The notes: generated by a model from the sequence alone, not told the origin. A DNA stretch of 40,049 bases from an uncultured Eubacteriales bacterium (GCA_900548145.1 URJB01000018.1:1-40049), one strand, 5' to 3'; numbered from the stretch's first letter, positions 24,948-33,230 are shown. Made by a program: numbers and translations.

Positions 24948-25757
24948 TCAATTTTCCCCGTTCAGATCTTCCTCGCGGTAGAACACTTCTGTCAATTCCA
25001 GCCCACAGGCCGGGGCGGTCATGCCCAGCTTCAGCCGGTCGCCGGTGCGGAGGGCCTGCTGGAAGCTGTCCTCCGGCAGACGGCCCATACCGACGCCGAT
25101 CATGGTTCCGGCGATGATGCGCACCATGTTATATAGGAAGGCGTTGCCCTGAATGGTCAGCGTCAGATCGTCGCCCTGCCGGGTCAGCTCCACCTGTTCA
25201 ATGGTGCGGACGGTGGTCTTGGCCGTGCCGCCCGCCGCCTGAAAGGCAGAAAAGTCATGGGTGCCCAGCAGCGTTTGCAGACTGCGCTCCATGGGTTCCA
25301 TTTGCAGCGGAACCGGCACGTGGGCGCAGAGATGGCGGTACAGGGCACTGGCGTGGGGCGCGTTGTGGATGCGGTAGGTATACCGCTTGCCCGCCGCGTC
25401 AAACCGGGCGTGAAACGCCGCCGGGACGTACCGTCCGTCCAGCACGCGAATGTCTGCGGGCAGACAGGTATTCAGCGCAAAGGGGAATTTCTCTGGCGGA
25501 ATGCGGCTGGCAGTATCGAAATGCACCCGCTGCCCCAGCGCGTGAACGCCCGCGTCCGTCCGGCTGGAGCCGGTCACGGTCAGGGTTTTCTCGCCGGTCA
25601 GCTTCCGCAGGGCTTCCTCCAGCACCTGCTGCACCGCCAATGCGTTCTGCTGGCGCTGCCAGCCCGCGTAGGCCGTGCCGTCATAGCTGACAGTCACAAG
25701 CACCCGGCTCTTGCCCTCCGGACAGCAGCCCTTGATCAGGGGCGGCAGCTGGGTCAT
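24948..25757 (-). CDS. truA: tRNA pseudouridine(38-40) synthase TruA
   Basis: A 269-residue enzyme that converts uridine to pseudouridine at positions 38-40 of the tRNA anticodon arm. Signatures are VSYDGTAYAGWQRQ (23-36) and GSSRTDAGVHALGQ (63-76) with catalytic Asp68, followed by KRYTYRIHN, DFSAF, and the conserved FLYNMVRIIAGTMIGVG in the C-terminal half. I prefer the ATG at 25757, which overlaps the ecfT stop (ATGA) and has AAGGTGG upstream, to a GTG seven codons earlier. The ecfA1-ecfA2-ecfT-truA order is typical of Firmicutes. Confidence 0.96.
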   Translation of the reverse strand: MTQLPPLIKGCCPEGKSRVLVTVSYDGTAYAGWQRQQNALAVQQVLEEALRKLTGEKTLTVTGSSRTDAGVHALGQRVHFDTASRIPPEKFPFALNTCLPADIRVLDGRYVPAAFHARFDAAGKRYTYRIHNAPHASALYRHLCAHVPVPLQMEPMERSLQTLLGTHDFSAFQAAGGTAKTTVRTIEQVELTRQGDDLTLTIQGNAFLYNMVRIIAGTMIGVGMGRLPEDSFQQALRTGDRLKLGMTAPACGLELTEVFYREEDLNGEN

Positions 25758-26563
25758 AGCAGATTCCACCTTCTGCACAGAATGGTCAGAAGCAGCGCCG
25801 CCACCGTCACCAGTGAGGCCTGCCAGTCGATCTTCTGAAAATGCAGCACCCGGAGCCGGGTGCGGCCCTCGCCGCCGTGATAGCAGCGCGCCTCCATGGC
25901 CATGGCCAGCTCTCCCGCCCGGCGGAAAGCGCTGACGAACAGCGGCACCAGCAGGGGCACCATGGCCTTGGCCCGCTTGATGAGATTGCCGCTTTCAAAA
26001 TCCGCGCCCCGGGCCATCTGGGCTTTCATGATCTTGTCGGCTTCCTCGATCAGGGTGGGGATAAAGCGCAGGGCGATGGTCATCATCATCGCCAGCTCGT
26101 GAGCAGGAAAATGCAGCTTGCTCAAGGGCTTGAGCAGCGTCTCCATACCGTCGCACAGGGAAATGGGCGACGTGGTCAGCGTCAGTACCGAGGTACCCGC
26201 CACCAGGAAGATCAACCGCATACAGAAGTGCACGGCGGTGATCAGCCCTTCCCGGGTGATGCGCACCACGCCCCAGCTGACCAGCACCGTTTCGCCGCTG
26301 GAAAAAAACAGGTTCAGCACAAACGTCAATATCAGCAGAAAACGCAAGGGCTTCACGGTTTTCAACAGCTGCGCCGCTTTCAGGCCCGACATTTTGGCGC
26401 ACAGGATGAGAAACGCCAGCGGAATGACGTACCACACCGGGTTGGACACGCAGAAGATCATGGCGATATAAACGATGGTCAGCAGGATCTTCGTCCGGGG
26501 GTCCAGCTGGTGAACCAGGGATTTTCCCGGCAAATACTGCCCCAGCGTAATGTCCTTCAGCAT
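25754..26563 (-). CDS. ecfT: ECF transporter transmembrane energising protein EcfT
   Basis: A 269-residue membrane protein with about five to six helices and the two cytosolic coupling motifs of EcfT: ARG at 184-186 (AQMARGADF) and ARC at 225-227 (AMEARCY). These contact the two ATPases. The N-terminus LGQYLPGKSLVHQLDPRTK is characteristic of the family. No substrate-binding S component is encoded nearby, so this should be a group II module shared by S components elsewhere in the genome (vitamins, metals, etc.). It overlaps ecfA2 by 7 bases and truA by 4. Confidence 0.96.
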   Translation of the reverse strand: MLKDITLGQYLPGKSLVHQLDPRTKILLTIVYIAMIFCVSNPVWYVIPLAFLILCAKMSGLKAAQLLKTVKPLRFLLILTFVLNLFFSSGETVLVSWGVVRITREGLITAVHFCMRLIFLVAGTSVLTLTTSPISLCDGMETLLKPLSKLHFPAHELAMMMTIALRFIPTLIEEADKIMKAQMARGADFESGNLIKRAKAMVPLLVPLFVSAFRRAGELAMAMEARCYHGGEGRTRLRVLHFQKIDWQASLVTVAALLLTILCRRWNLL

Positions 26564-27423
26564 GTTTTTTCCTCCTTCCGGGGAAGCTTCAGCAGCGCCT
26601 CGGCCACCTCCGCCGGGGTGTACAGATCGGCGGGCAGGGGGTAGCCCTCCGCGATCAGCTGCTGCGTCAGCTCCGCCGCCTGAGGAATGCCCAAACCGAT
26701 GGAATGCAGCAGCTCCCGGTGCTGGAACACTTCCCGGGGCGTGCCAGTCAGCACCATCCGTCCCCGGCTCATGACCACCAGCCGGGTCGCCAGCGAGGAA
26801 ATATCGTCCATATTGTGGCTGACCATGACCACCGTCAGTCCGCCCGCGGCGTGCAGCTCCCGGATCATACCCAGAATGCTGCGCCGTCCGGCAGGGTCCA
26901 GTCCGGCGGTGGGCTCGTCCAGAATCAGTGTTTTAGGCCGCATGGCCAGTACGCCCGCGATAGCCACCCGGCGCATCTGGCCGCCGCTGAGTTCAAAGGG
27001 CGACCGCTCCGCGATATCCTCATAAACGAGCCCCACTTCCTGCAGGGCATAGCGGACGCGTTCGTCCACCTCCTGCTCGGAAAGGCCCAGATTCTTCGGG
27101 CCAAAGGCTACGTCCTTGGCGACGGTCTCCTCAAACAGCTGGTACTCCGGGTACTGGAACACCAGTCCCACCCGGCGGCGCACCTCCAGCAGGCTCACGT
27201 CTTTTTCAGTAATGTCCAGCCCATCCACCACCACCTTGCCGGAGGTGGGCTTGAGCAGGCCGTTCAAATGCTGCACCAGCGTGGTCTTGCCGGAGCCGGT
27301 GTGGCCCAGCAGACCGATCAGTTCGCCGTCCTCGATGGTCAGGCTCACGTCCTCCAACGCCGTGGCGGCAAAGGGACTGTCCGTCATATAGGTATGGGTC
27401 AGATGCTCTACTTGGATGGGCAT
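26557..27423 (-). CDS. ecfA2: ECF transporter ATPase EcfA2
   Basis: A 288-residue ABC ATPase with Walker A GHTGSGKT (40-47), the Q-loop in LVFQYPEYQLFEET (87-100), signature ELSGGQMRR (144-152), Walker B LILDEP (166-171) and switch His203. The YPEYQLFEETV segment is typical of EcfA2 (CbiO2), as opposed to NPDNQIV in EcfA1. It forms a heterodimer with EcfA1 on EcfT. It overlaps ecfA1 by 16 bases and ecfT by 7. Confidence 0.96.
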   Translation of the reverse strand: MPIQVEHLTHTYMTDSPFAATALEDVSLTIEDGELIGLLGHTGSGKTTLVQHLNGLLKPTSGKVVVDGLDITEKDVSLLEVRRRVGLVFQYPEYQLFEETVAKDVAFGPKNLGLSEQEVDERVRYALQEVGLVYEDIAERSPFELSGGQMRRVAIAGVLAMRPKTLILDEPTAGLDPAGRRSILGMIRELHAAGGLTVVMVSHNMDDISSLATRLVVMSRGRMVLTGTPREVFQHRELLHSIGLGIPQAAELTQQLIAEGYPLPADLYTPAEVAEALLKLPRKEEKTC

Positions 27424-28265
27424 AGTACGTCTTTCAGCTCCTTTACCATGTCGCTGACGGTGAGAATCCCTTCCGGGAGAGGCAGTCCCTTGTCCCGCAG
27501 GGTCTGGGCCAGTTCGGCCATGGGCGGCACGTCCAGCCCCAGCGCCTTGATCTCCTCCACCCGGGAGAACACCTGCCGGGGCGTGCCTTCCATCGCCACG
27601 GAACCGTCGTTCATGACTACCAGCCGGTCGGCAACGGCGGCTTCTTCCATAAAATGGGTGATCCAGACCACGGTCATGCCTTTTTCCCGATTCAGCTTGC
27701 GTACGGTCGCCAGCACCTCCGCCCGGCCGGAAGGGTCCAACATGGCGGTGGCTTCGTCCATGATGATGAGTTCAGGCTCCATGGCCAGCGCGCCCGCGAT
27801 GGCCACCCGCTGCTTCTGGCCGCCGGAAAGCATGTGGGGCGCGGTCTCGGCAAACTCGCTCATGCGCACGGCGCTGAGGGCCGCCTCCACCCGGCGGACC
27901 ATTTCGTCCTGCGGCACGCCCAGGTTTTCCAGCCCGAAGGCCACATCCTCCCGCACCACGTTAGCCACGATCTGGTTATCCGGGTTCTGGAATACCATGC
28001 CCGCATGGCGGCGAATATTCCAGACCCTTTCCTCCGTTAGGGTGTCCATGCCGCACACCAGCACCCGGCCCTCCGTGGGCAGGAACAGGGCGTTCATCAG
28101 CTTGGCCAGCGTGCTCTTGCCCGAGCCATTATGGCCCAGCACCGCCACAAAGCTGCCCCGCTCCACCTCCAGCGTTACGTGGCTGACGGCGGGCCGTGCG
28201 TCGGGTTCGTATTGATAGCTCACGTCCTCCATCCGAAGGGGAAGGACGTTCGGTTTCTGCTCCAT
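27408..28265 (-). CDS. ecfA1: ECF transporter ATPase EcfA1
   Basis: A 285-residue ABC ATPase with Walker A GHNGSGKS (44-51), the Q-loop in VFQNPDNQIV (91-100), signature LSGGQKQR (146-153), Walker B LIIMDE (166-171) and switch His204. The Walker B region reads MDEATAMLDP, the EcfA1 form. A longer in-frame ORF is rejected because it extends across the operon promoter. The ATG at 28265 has AAGGAG 9 bases upstream. It is the first gene of the ecf-truA operon. Confidence 0.96.
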   Translation of the reverse strand: MEQKPNVLPLRMEDVSYQYEPDARPAVSHVTLEVERGSFVAVLGHNGSGKSTLAKLMNALFLPTEGRVLVCGMDTLTEERVWNIRRHAGMVFQNPDNQIVANVVREDVAFGLENLGVPQDEMVRRVEAALSAVRMSEFAETAPHMLSGGQKQRVAIAGALAMEPELIIMDEATAMLDPSGRAEVLATVRKLNREKGMTVVWITHFMEEAAVADRLVVMNDGSVAMEGTPRQVFSRVEEIKALGLDVPPMAELAQTLRDKGLPLPEGILTVSDMVKELKDVLCPSK

Positions 28266-28319
28266 AGGGCTTTTCTCCTTATTCAGGGAATCAGTTAGGA
28301 TGCGCAAAAAGCGCGTCTC

Positions 28320-28348
28320 ATTATAGCGCAGGAGCGGGGGAAGGTCAA
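28320..28348 (-). promoter_or_regulatory. sigma-A promoter of ecfA1-ecfA2-ecfT-truA
   Basis: On the minus strand, -35 TTGACC (28343-28348) and -10 TATAAT (28320-28325) are separated by 17 bases. They lie 55 bases upstream of the ecfA1 ATG. Confidence 0.88.
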
Positions 28349-28391
28349 ACATATCTCCGCAGCTAAAAAAACTTTCCGTCAAATTCCGGGC

Positions 28392-28420
28392 TTTTCTTTT
28401 GCCGAAAAAGGGAGTATACT
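28392..28420 (+). promoter_or_regulatory. probable promoter of ireB-ruvX
   Basis: A good -10 TATACT (28415-28420) lies 31 bases before the ireB ATG, with a poor -35 (TTTTCT, 28392-28397) at a 17-base spacing. It is divergent from the ecfA1 promoter. Confidence 0.45.
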
Positions 28421-28451
28421 AGTCTTGATTACCTTGAGAGGGGGTTCTTTC

Positions 28452-28709
28452 ATGACGGAAAACGGAACCACCAAATTTACGCCCGTTATGGAAGGCGCAC
28501 GGGATGCGGGAGCGATCCTGAACCATGTGTACCGAGCGCTGCAGGCCAAGGGCTACGATCCCGTCACCCAGATCGTCGGCTATCTGATCTCCGGCGATCC
28601 TACCTATATCACTAGCTATGGGCAGGCCCGCAGCATGATCTGCCGTCTGGAACGGGACGAGATCATGGAGGAGCTGGTTCGGGTGTACCTGAAAGGACTG
28701 GACGGCTGA
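28452..28709 (+). CDS. ireB: IreB-family regulatory phosphoprotein (DUF965/UPF0297)
   Basis: An 85-residue protein matching the IreB/YrzL family, with characteristic ARDAGAILNHVYRALQAKGYDP and QIVGYLISGDPTYI. In enterococci, IreB is the target of the PASTA kinase IreK and is phosphorylated on N-terminal threonines. Here the N-terminus is MTENGTTKF, with Thr2, Thr6 and Thr7 available. The start at 28452 follows AGAGGGGG by 7 bases; a longer upstream start lacks a good site. The stop overlaps the ruvX ATG by one base. The order ireB-ruvX-DUF1292 is widespread in Firmicutes. Confidence 0.93.
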   Translation: MTENGTTKFTPVMEGARDAGAILNHVYRALQAKGYDPVTQIVGYLISGDPTYITSYGQARSMICRLERDEIMEELVRVYLKGLDG

Positions 28710-29152
28710 TGGGACGCGTGATCGCTTTGGATGTGGGCGACGTGCGCATCGGCGTGGCCGTGACCGATCCCACGGGAACCATCGCCCAGCCGCTGGAGGT
28801 ATACAAGCGGGTCGGCTACGGGCCGGACTGCCGGTATGTACAGGAGCTTTGCCGCCGTTTCGACACCGCGACGGTGCTGCTCGGGCTGCCGCTGAATATG
28901 GACGGCACCCGGGGCGGACAGGCGGAGAAGGCGCAGGCTTTCGGCAAAGTGTTGTCGGACGCCGGGCTGGACGTGCGCTATCAGGACGAACGAATGACCA
29001 CCGTCACCGCCGAGCGGGTGCTGATCTCCGGCAGCGTCCGCCGGGAAAACCGGAAGCAATACGTGGACAAGCTGGCCGCGGCGGTGATCCTGGAACAATG
29101 GCTGGCCTCGCAGAGCGGGGCGGCGGAAAGAGGAATGACTTATGGCGAATGA
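28709..29152 (+). CDS. ruvX: Holliday-junction resolvase-like RNase H-fold protein RuvX/YqgF
   Basis: A 147-residue RNase H-fold nuclease with ALDVGDVRIGVAVTDP (6-21, first catalytic Asp8), LLGLPLNMDGTRG, YQDERMTT, and the C-terminal YVDKLAAAVIL with its catalytic Asp. Family members have been linked to Holliday-junction resolution and to 5' processing of pre-16S rRNA. Start and stop are both overlapped (1 base with ireB and 11 bases with the DUF1292 gene), consistent with translational coupling. Confidence 0.94.
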   Translation: MGRVIALDVGDVRIGVAVTDPTGTIAQPLEVYKRVGYGPDCRYVQELCRRFDTATVLLGLPLNMDGTRGGQAEKAQAFGKVLSDAGLDVRYQDERMTTVTAERVLISGSVRRENRKQYVDKLAAAVILEQWLASQSGAAERGMTYGE

Positions 29153-29474
29153 AGAAAACAACAATCTGGTGCAGCTGCAGGATGAAAACGGCAACGACCT
29201 GAACTTTGAACACCTGATGACGCTGGAGCATGAAGGCAGCTACTATGTGCTGCTGGAGGCCACCGAGGATATGGACGACTGCAAGGAAGGCGAAGCCATC
29301 ATCCTGAAGATCATCCGGGACGAAGACAGCGACGAGGACGTTTACGCCACCATCGAGGACGAGGACGAATTCAACGCCGTGTTCGAAAAGTGCATGGCCG
29401 CCATGGAAGAAGAAGACGCCATGGCCGACGCACTGGAGCTGGAACCCGACGAAGACGAGGGCGACGAGGAGTAA
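29142..29474 (+). CDS. DUF1292 family acidic protein (YrzB/UPF0473)
   Basis: A 110-residue, strongly acidic protein (long runs of Asp/Glu at the C-terminus) with the DUF1292 core: LQDENGNDLNFEHLMTLEH, then YYVLLEAT and AIILKIIRDED, ending in DEDEFNAVFE. Its function is not known. The family's constant place after ireB and ruvX suggests a shared regulation rather than a defined pathway. RBS AAAGAGGA lies 7 bases before the ATG, inside the ruvX end. Confidence 0.9.
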   Translation: MANEENNNLVQLQDENGNDLNFEHLMTLEHEGSYYVLLEATEDMDDCKEGEAIILKIIRDEDSDEDVYATIEDEDEFNAVFEKCMAAMEEEDAMADALELEPDEDEGDEE

Positions 29475-29477
29475 GCC

Positions 29478-30017
29478 ATGCCGAGACTGCTGGGCGAACG
29501 CATTCAGCTGCGGGAATATCAGGCGGACGATCTGGAAGCCATCCGCCAATGGGTCAACGACGAGTCCACCACCTGCTTCCTTTCCACGGCCTACTGGCCG
29601 CCCCAGACCATGGTGGATACGGAAGAATTTCTGCAGCGGATGCTTCAGAGCAGCCACAACTCCTTTAATTTCGTCATTGCAGACCGGGAAAGCGGACGCT
29701 ATCTGGGTCAGCTGGACATGTTCACCGTGGACTGGCGGCTGCGCTGCGGCAAGCTGGGCATGGTGATCGCCGGGGCGGAAAACCGGGGCCGGGGCCTTGG
29801 CACGGAAGCGCTGCTGCTTCTGGAAAAGCACGTTTTCCTGACGCTGGGACTGGAGCGGCTGGAGCTGGAGGTCCGCATGGACAACGCCGCCGCCCGCCGC
29901 TGCTATGAGCGGGCCGGTTTTCAGCTGGAAGGCGTGAAGCGCCACGCGTTTTTCGCAAACGGAACCTTCTGCGATGTGGGGATCATGAGCATCCTCCGGG
30001 AGGAGTACGGCCGGTAA
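29478..30017 (+). CDS. GNAT-family N-acetyltransferase (RimJ/RimL-like)
   Basis: A 179-residue acetyltransferase with an N-terminal LREYQADDLEAIRQWVND segment, the acetyl-CoA pyrophosphate loop NRGRGLGTEA (about 107-116), and the C-terminal DNAAARRCYERAGFQLEGVKR typical of the RimJ/RimL branch. Members acetylate protein N-termini, amino acids or antibiotics; the substrate here is not readable. The gene starts three bases after the DUF1292 stop with GAGGAG as ribosome binding site. A terminator lies 30 bases after its stop. Confidence 0.88.
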   Translation: MPRLLGERIQLREYQADDLEAIRQWVNDESTTCFLSTAYWPPQTMVDTEEFLQRMLQSSHNSFNFVIADRESGRYLGQLDMFTVDWRLRCGKLGMVIAGAENRGRGLGTEALLLLEKHVFLTLGLERLELEVRMDNAAARRCYERAGFQLEGVKRHAFFANGTFCDVGIMSILREEYGR

Positions 30018-30046
30018 CGCGGTTCAGTTCAAATGCATATTCTACA

Positions 30047-30094
30047 CCATCCCTTGTTTTTCGGCTTTCGCCGTTTCGAGGGATGGCGTTTTTT
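30047..30094 (+). terminator. rho-independent terminator after the GNAT gene
   Basis: Arms CCATCCCT (30047-30054) and AGGGATGG (30079-30086) enclose a loop that itself contains a small CGGC/GCCG hairpin. The outer stem is followed by CG and six T residues (30089-30094). Confidence 0.85.
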
Positions 30095-30095
30095 C

Positions 30096-30138
30096 GGCCT
30101 GAAAGCCGCCTACGGGAGGCAGTATTGACTTTCAGGCC
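30096..30138. repeat. perfect 10-bp inverted repeat over the aspartokinase promoter
   Basis: Arms GGCCTGAAAG (30096-30105) and CTTTCAGGCC (30129-30138) are perfectly complementary and 23 bases apart. The right arm overlaps the -35 box and spacer of the downstream promoter. It could be an operator for a dimeric regulator acting at spaced half-sites. Confidence 0.6.
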
Positions 30139-30154
30139 AAAAATCGGATAAAAT
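30125..30154 (+). promoter_or_regulatory. sigma-A promoter of the aspartokinase gene
   Basis: A -35 TTGACT (30125-30130), an 18-base spacer and a -10 TAAAAT (30149-30154), about 50 bases upstream of the ATG. The leader is too short to hold a lysine riboswitch. Confidence 0.7.
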
Positions 30155-30203
30155 AAAGCTTCGGAGGCGGCTAGCTCTCCGTGATATTGGAGGAAACGGT
30201 TCC

Positions 30204-31523
30204 ATGGGAAAAATTGTGGTCAAATTCGGCGGCAGTTCCCTGGCGGACGCAGCTCAGTTCCGAAAAGTGCGTGATATTATCCGAATGGATCCGCGCCGCT
30301 GCTACGTGGTGCCCAGCGCGCCCGGGCGGCGTTTTCCGGAGGATGAAAAAATCACCGACCTGCTCTACCAGACCTACCGCGCCCAGCGAAACGGCGAAAA
30401 CATCGAGCCGATTTTTCGCCGGATACGGGAGCGCTATCTGTCCATCGCGGAAGAACTGGGGCTTTCCTTCCCCATCGCCCGGGAGCTGGACGAGGTGGAA
30501 CGGCTCATCCGGGAAGGGGCCAGCGAGGATTTCTGCGCCAGCCGGGGCGAGTATCTCAACGGTCTGCTGCTGGCGGACTATCTGGGCTTTGCCTTTCTGG
30601 ATCCCAAAGATCTGGTGTTTTTCAACGACGACGGCACATTTGACAGCGAGCGCACCAACGATGTGATGGCCGAGAAGCTGAAAGCCGTGCCTCAGGCCGT
30701 GATCCCCGGTTTTTACGGCAGCATCCGGGGCGGCGAAGTCCACACCTTTTCCCGGGGCGGCAGCGACATTTCCGGCTCCATCGTGGCCCGTGCCGCCTAT
30801 GCGGAGATGTATGAAAACTGGACGGACGTGAACGGCTTTCTGATGGCCGACCCCCACATCGTGCCCAACGCCCGGCCCATTCGCCACATCACCTACCGGG
30901 AACTGCGGGAGCTGAGCTATATGGGCGCGACCGTGCTCCACGAGGACAGCGTATTTCCCGTCCACCGGGCGGGCATCCCCACCAACATCCGCAACACCAA
31001 CGCCCCGGAGGAGATCGGCACCATGATCACCCACGGCGCGGTGGAGGAACCTAACCCCTATGTCATCACCGGCATCGCGGGGCGGCTTGGCTTCAGCGTC
31101 ATCTCTGTGGAAAAGGCCATGATGAACGGCGAGGTGGGCTTCGGCCGCAAGGTGCTGCAGGCGGTGGAGGAGTTCGGCCTGTCCTTTGAGCATATGCCCA
31201 CAGGCATCGACACCATGTGCGTGGTGCTTTCCACTGCCGAACTGGAGCCGGTGAAGGAACAGCTGACCCGGCGCATCTGGGAAACCACCAACCCCGACAC
31301 CCTGACCATTCACGATAACATGGGCATCATCGCCACCGTAGGCCGGGGCATGGTCCACAACCCCGGCACCGCCGCCCGGCTGTTCACCGCGTTGAGCCGC
31401 TATCACATCAACGTCCGCATGATCGACCAGGGCAGCAGCGAGTTGAGTATTCTGGTGGGCGTGGACAGCGGAGAATTTCAGCAGGCCATTCTGGCCATTT
31501 ACGACGAATTTGTTTCGGAATGA
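30204..31523 (+). CDS. aspartokinase
   Basis: A 439-residue aspartate kinase that phosphorylates L-aspartate, the first step to lysine, threonine, methionine and diaminopimelate. The amino-acid kinase domain carries KFGGSSLA (7-14), SAPGRRFPEDEKITDLL (38-54), SRGGSDISGS (183-192) and the DPHIVPNA loop (216-223). Two ACT domains (about 290-365 and 366-439) provide allosteric control by end-product amino acids. The sequence is closest in appearance to the YclM/aspartokinase III-type enzymes. GGAGG lies 10 bases before the ATG. No riboswitch or T-box is seen upstream. The stop overlaps a possible ATG of the next gene. Confidence 0.95.
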   Translation: MGKIVVKFGGSSLADAAQFRKVRDIIRMDPRRCYVVPSAPGRRFPEDEKITDLLYQTYRAQRNGENIEPIFRRIRERYLSIAEELGLSFPIARELDEVERLIREGASEDFCASRGEYLNGLLLADYLGFAFLDPKDLVFFNDDGTFDSERTNDVMAEKLKAVPQAVIPGFYGSIRGGEVHTFSRGGSDISGSIVARAAYAEMYENWTDVNGFLMADPHIVPNARPIRHITYRELRELSYMGATVLHEDSVFPVHRAGIPTNIRNTNAPEEIGTMITHGAVEEPNPYVITGIAGRLGFSVISVEKAMMNGEVGFGRKVLQAVEEFGLSFEHMPTGIDTMCVVLSTAELEPVKEQLTRRIWETTNPDTLTIHDNMGIIATVGRGMVHNPGTAARLFTALSRYHINVRMIDQGSSELSILVGVDSGEFQQAILAIYDEFVSE

Positions 31524-31552
31524 TCGTCTTTTTCCACAAAGGAGCGATGAAG

Positions 31553-33196
31553 GTGCATTCATGTTTCCGGCACGATCATTGGCAAAGCAAGGCACACCGC
31601 GCATGGTTTTTCCTGTGCGCGGTGTGTTTGGCGTTTTACGGGGCCTATGTGCTTTATTTCAGCCAGAGCGCGTTCCTGACCGGGGGCGTACAGACCGCCG
31701 CGGCGGTTCTCTGGTTCCTGCTTTTCAGCGCGGGGCTGTTTCTTCTGTTCCTGTGGGCCTGTCCCCGGCTGCGGCCCGCGGCGGTTCAGCAAAAGGACTC
31801 CTTTGACCTGCCGGTGTTCCTTGGCAGCGCCGCTCTTGCTCTTTTCGTGCTGGGGTTCGCCTTTCTCGGCTGCTATCCCGGCGGGGTCAGCTACGACGCG
31901 GCCAACCAGTGGGAGCAGGCCCAGAGCGGCCAGTTCAACAACTGGCACCCGGTGTTCCATACGCTGCTGATCTGGCTGGTGACGCGGGTGTACAACCATT
32001 ACAGCTTCGCGGTGCTGGTGCAGATCGTGTGCTTCTCGCTGGCGCTGGGCTACGCCGCCGCATCTGTGCGCCGCACCGGCGCGCCCCGCTGGCTGTGCCT
32101 TTCATGCGTCTATCTGACGGCGCTGATGGAGCCCGTGCGCAACACGATGATGTACGTCGGCAAGGACAACGCCATGACCATCGGCTGTCTGCTACTTTTC
32201 GGGCAGACGGTTCAGCTGATCCGCACCCGGGGCGCATGGCTTTCCAAAACCTGCCACGCCCTCTGCTTCGGGCTGGCGTTGGCCTTTACCACGCTGGTGC
32301 GGCAGAACGGCTTCCTGCTGACCCTCCCGTTGGGGCTGCTGGCCGCCGGGTGCTATTTCCGCAGACAGAAAAAAGGTGTGCTGACGGGCGCGCTGTGCTG
32401 CCTCGGCTGTCTTGCGCTGATTCAGGGCGGGCTGTACAGCCGGCTGGACATCGTCTATCCCGACAACACGCTGGAAGAGGCCGTGGGCCTGCCCATGACC
32501 CTGCTGTGCAACGCCCGCCAGCGGGAGCCGGAGCTTCTGGACGGCGAGACCCGGGCGTTTCTGGACACGCTGGCCGACGAGGACGGCTGGCAGAACACCT
32601 ACCGCCGGTCGGACTATAATTCCATCAAGTTCACATTCTTCCGGGAAAAGATTCAGTCTCAGACGATGACGAGCCTGCTTTCCATGGCCGCCCGGACGGC
32701 GGCGGCGGATCCCCGGCTGGCCTTCGAGACCTTCAACGAGGTCACCGGGCTGGTATGGGATGTATCGGGGCAGGATCGCAGCTACCAGCGGGTGACCAAT
32801 TCCGGCGATCTGGACGTCGCTCAAAAAGCACCCCACCAATTTCACGCCGTCGGTCAGGCCGTGACGGACCTTCTGTCCGCGCCGCTGGAATTTCTTCCCC
32901 TGCGCTGGCTGAGCCGAAACACCGGCGCGCAGCTGCTGCTCCTGCTGCTCGCGACCCTGTGGGCGCTGTACCACGGCGGCACGGAAAGGCTTTTGCCGGT
33001 CTTTCCCCTCCTGTGCTACTGTCTGGCCACCATGCTGCTGCTCTGCGGGCAGGACGCGCGGTTCTTCTCCTTTGTAGCGGCTCTGACGCCCCTGTGCCTG
33101 TGCGCCCAGCGGTTCCTGCCATTTCCCGAAAAAACCAGCTTTTCTGCCAAAACTCCCGAAAAGAATCATGAAAAAAGCGTAACAAAGTTTTCTTAA
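31553..33196 (+). CDS. polytopic GT-C-like membrane protein (DUF6020-like)
   Basis: About 547 residues with roughly ten or more hydrophobic segments. An extracytoplasmic segment between early helices contains GGVSYDAANQWEQAQ and NNWHPVFHTLL, a pattern like the first loop of GT-C glycosyltransferases (acidic residue followed by Gln and HP). A large soluble loop lies in the C-terminal half. The role may be transfer of a sugar from a lipid carrier to a surface polymer; the donor is unknown. The start is uncertain: GTG 31553 has AAAGGAG 8 bases upstream, ATG 31547 is too close to it, and ATG 31520 would overlap the aspartokinase stop. The C-terminal tail is Lys/Ser-rich. Confidence 0.75.
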   Translation: MHSCFRHDHWQSKAHRAWFFLCAVCLAFYGAYVLYFSQSAFLTGGVQTAAAVLWFLLFSAGLFLLFLWACPRLRPAAVQQKDSFDLPVFLGSAALALFVLGFAFLGCYPGGVSYDAANQWEQAQSGQFNNWHPVFHTLLIWLVTRVYNHYSFAVLVQIVCFSLALGYAAASVRRTGAPRWLCLSCVYLTALMEPVRNTMMYVGKDNAMTIGCLLLFGQTVQLIRTRGAWLSKTCHALCFGLALAFTTLVRQNGFLLTLPLGLLAAGCYFRRQKKGVLTGALCCLGCLALIQGGLYSRLDIVYPDNTLEEAVGLPMTLLCNARQREPELLDGETRAFLDTLADEDGWQNTYRRSDYNSIKFTFFREKIQSQTMTSLLSMAARTAAADPRLAFETFNEVTGLVWDVSGQDRSYQRVTNSGDLDVAQKAPHQFHAVGQAVTDLLSAPLEFLPLRWLSRNTGAQLLLLLLATLWALYHGGTERLLPVFPLLCYCLATMLLLCGQDARFFSFVAALTPLCLCAQRFLPFPEKTSFSAKTPEKNHEKSVTKFS

Positions 33197-33200
33197 TTGC

Positions 33201-33230
33201 TTGCGTTATTCTTTACATTTATGTTACAAT
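33201..33230 (+). promoter_or_regulatory. promoter of the anti-sigma-like/sigma gene pair
   Basis: A -35 TTGCGT (33201-33206) and a -10 TACAAT (33225-33230) with an 18-base spacer lie in an unusually AT-rich stretch (33181-33240), 46 bases upstream of the ATG at 33276. Confidence 0.6.

Noticed and set aside
28266..28382. N-terminal extension of EcfA1
   Set aside because: It runs over the TTGACC/TATAAT promoter. The ATG at 28265 has AAGGAG upstream and gives the usual protein length.
30095..30203. Lysine riboswitch or T-box before aspartokinase
   Set aside because: Only about 50 bases separate the -10 from the ATG, and no conserved T-box or lysine-riboswitch core is visible.
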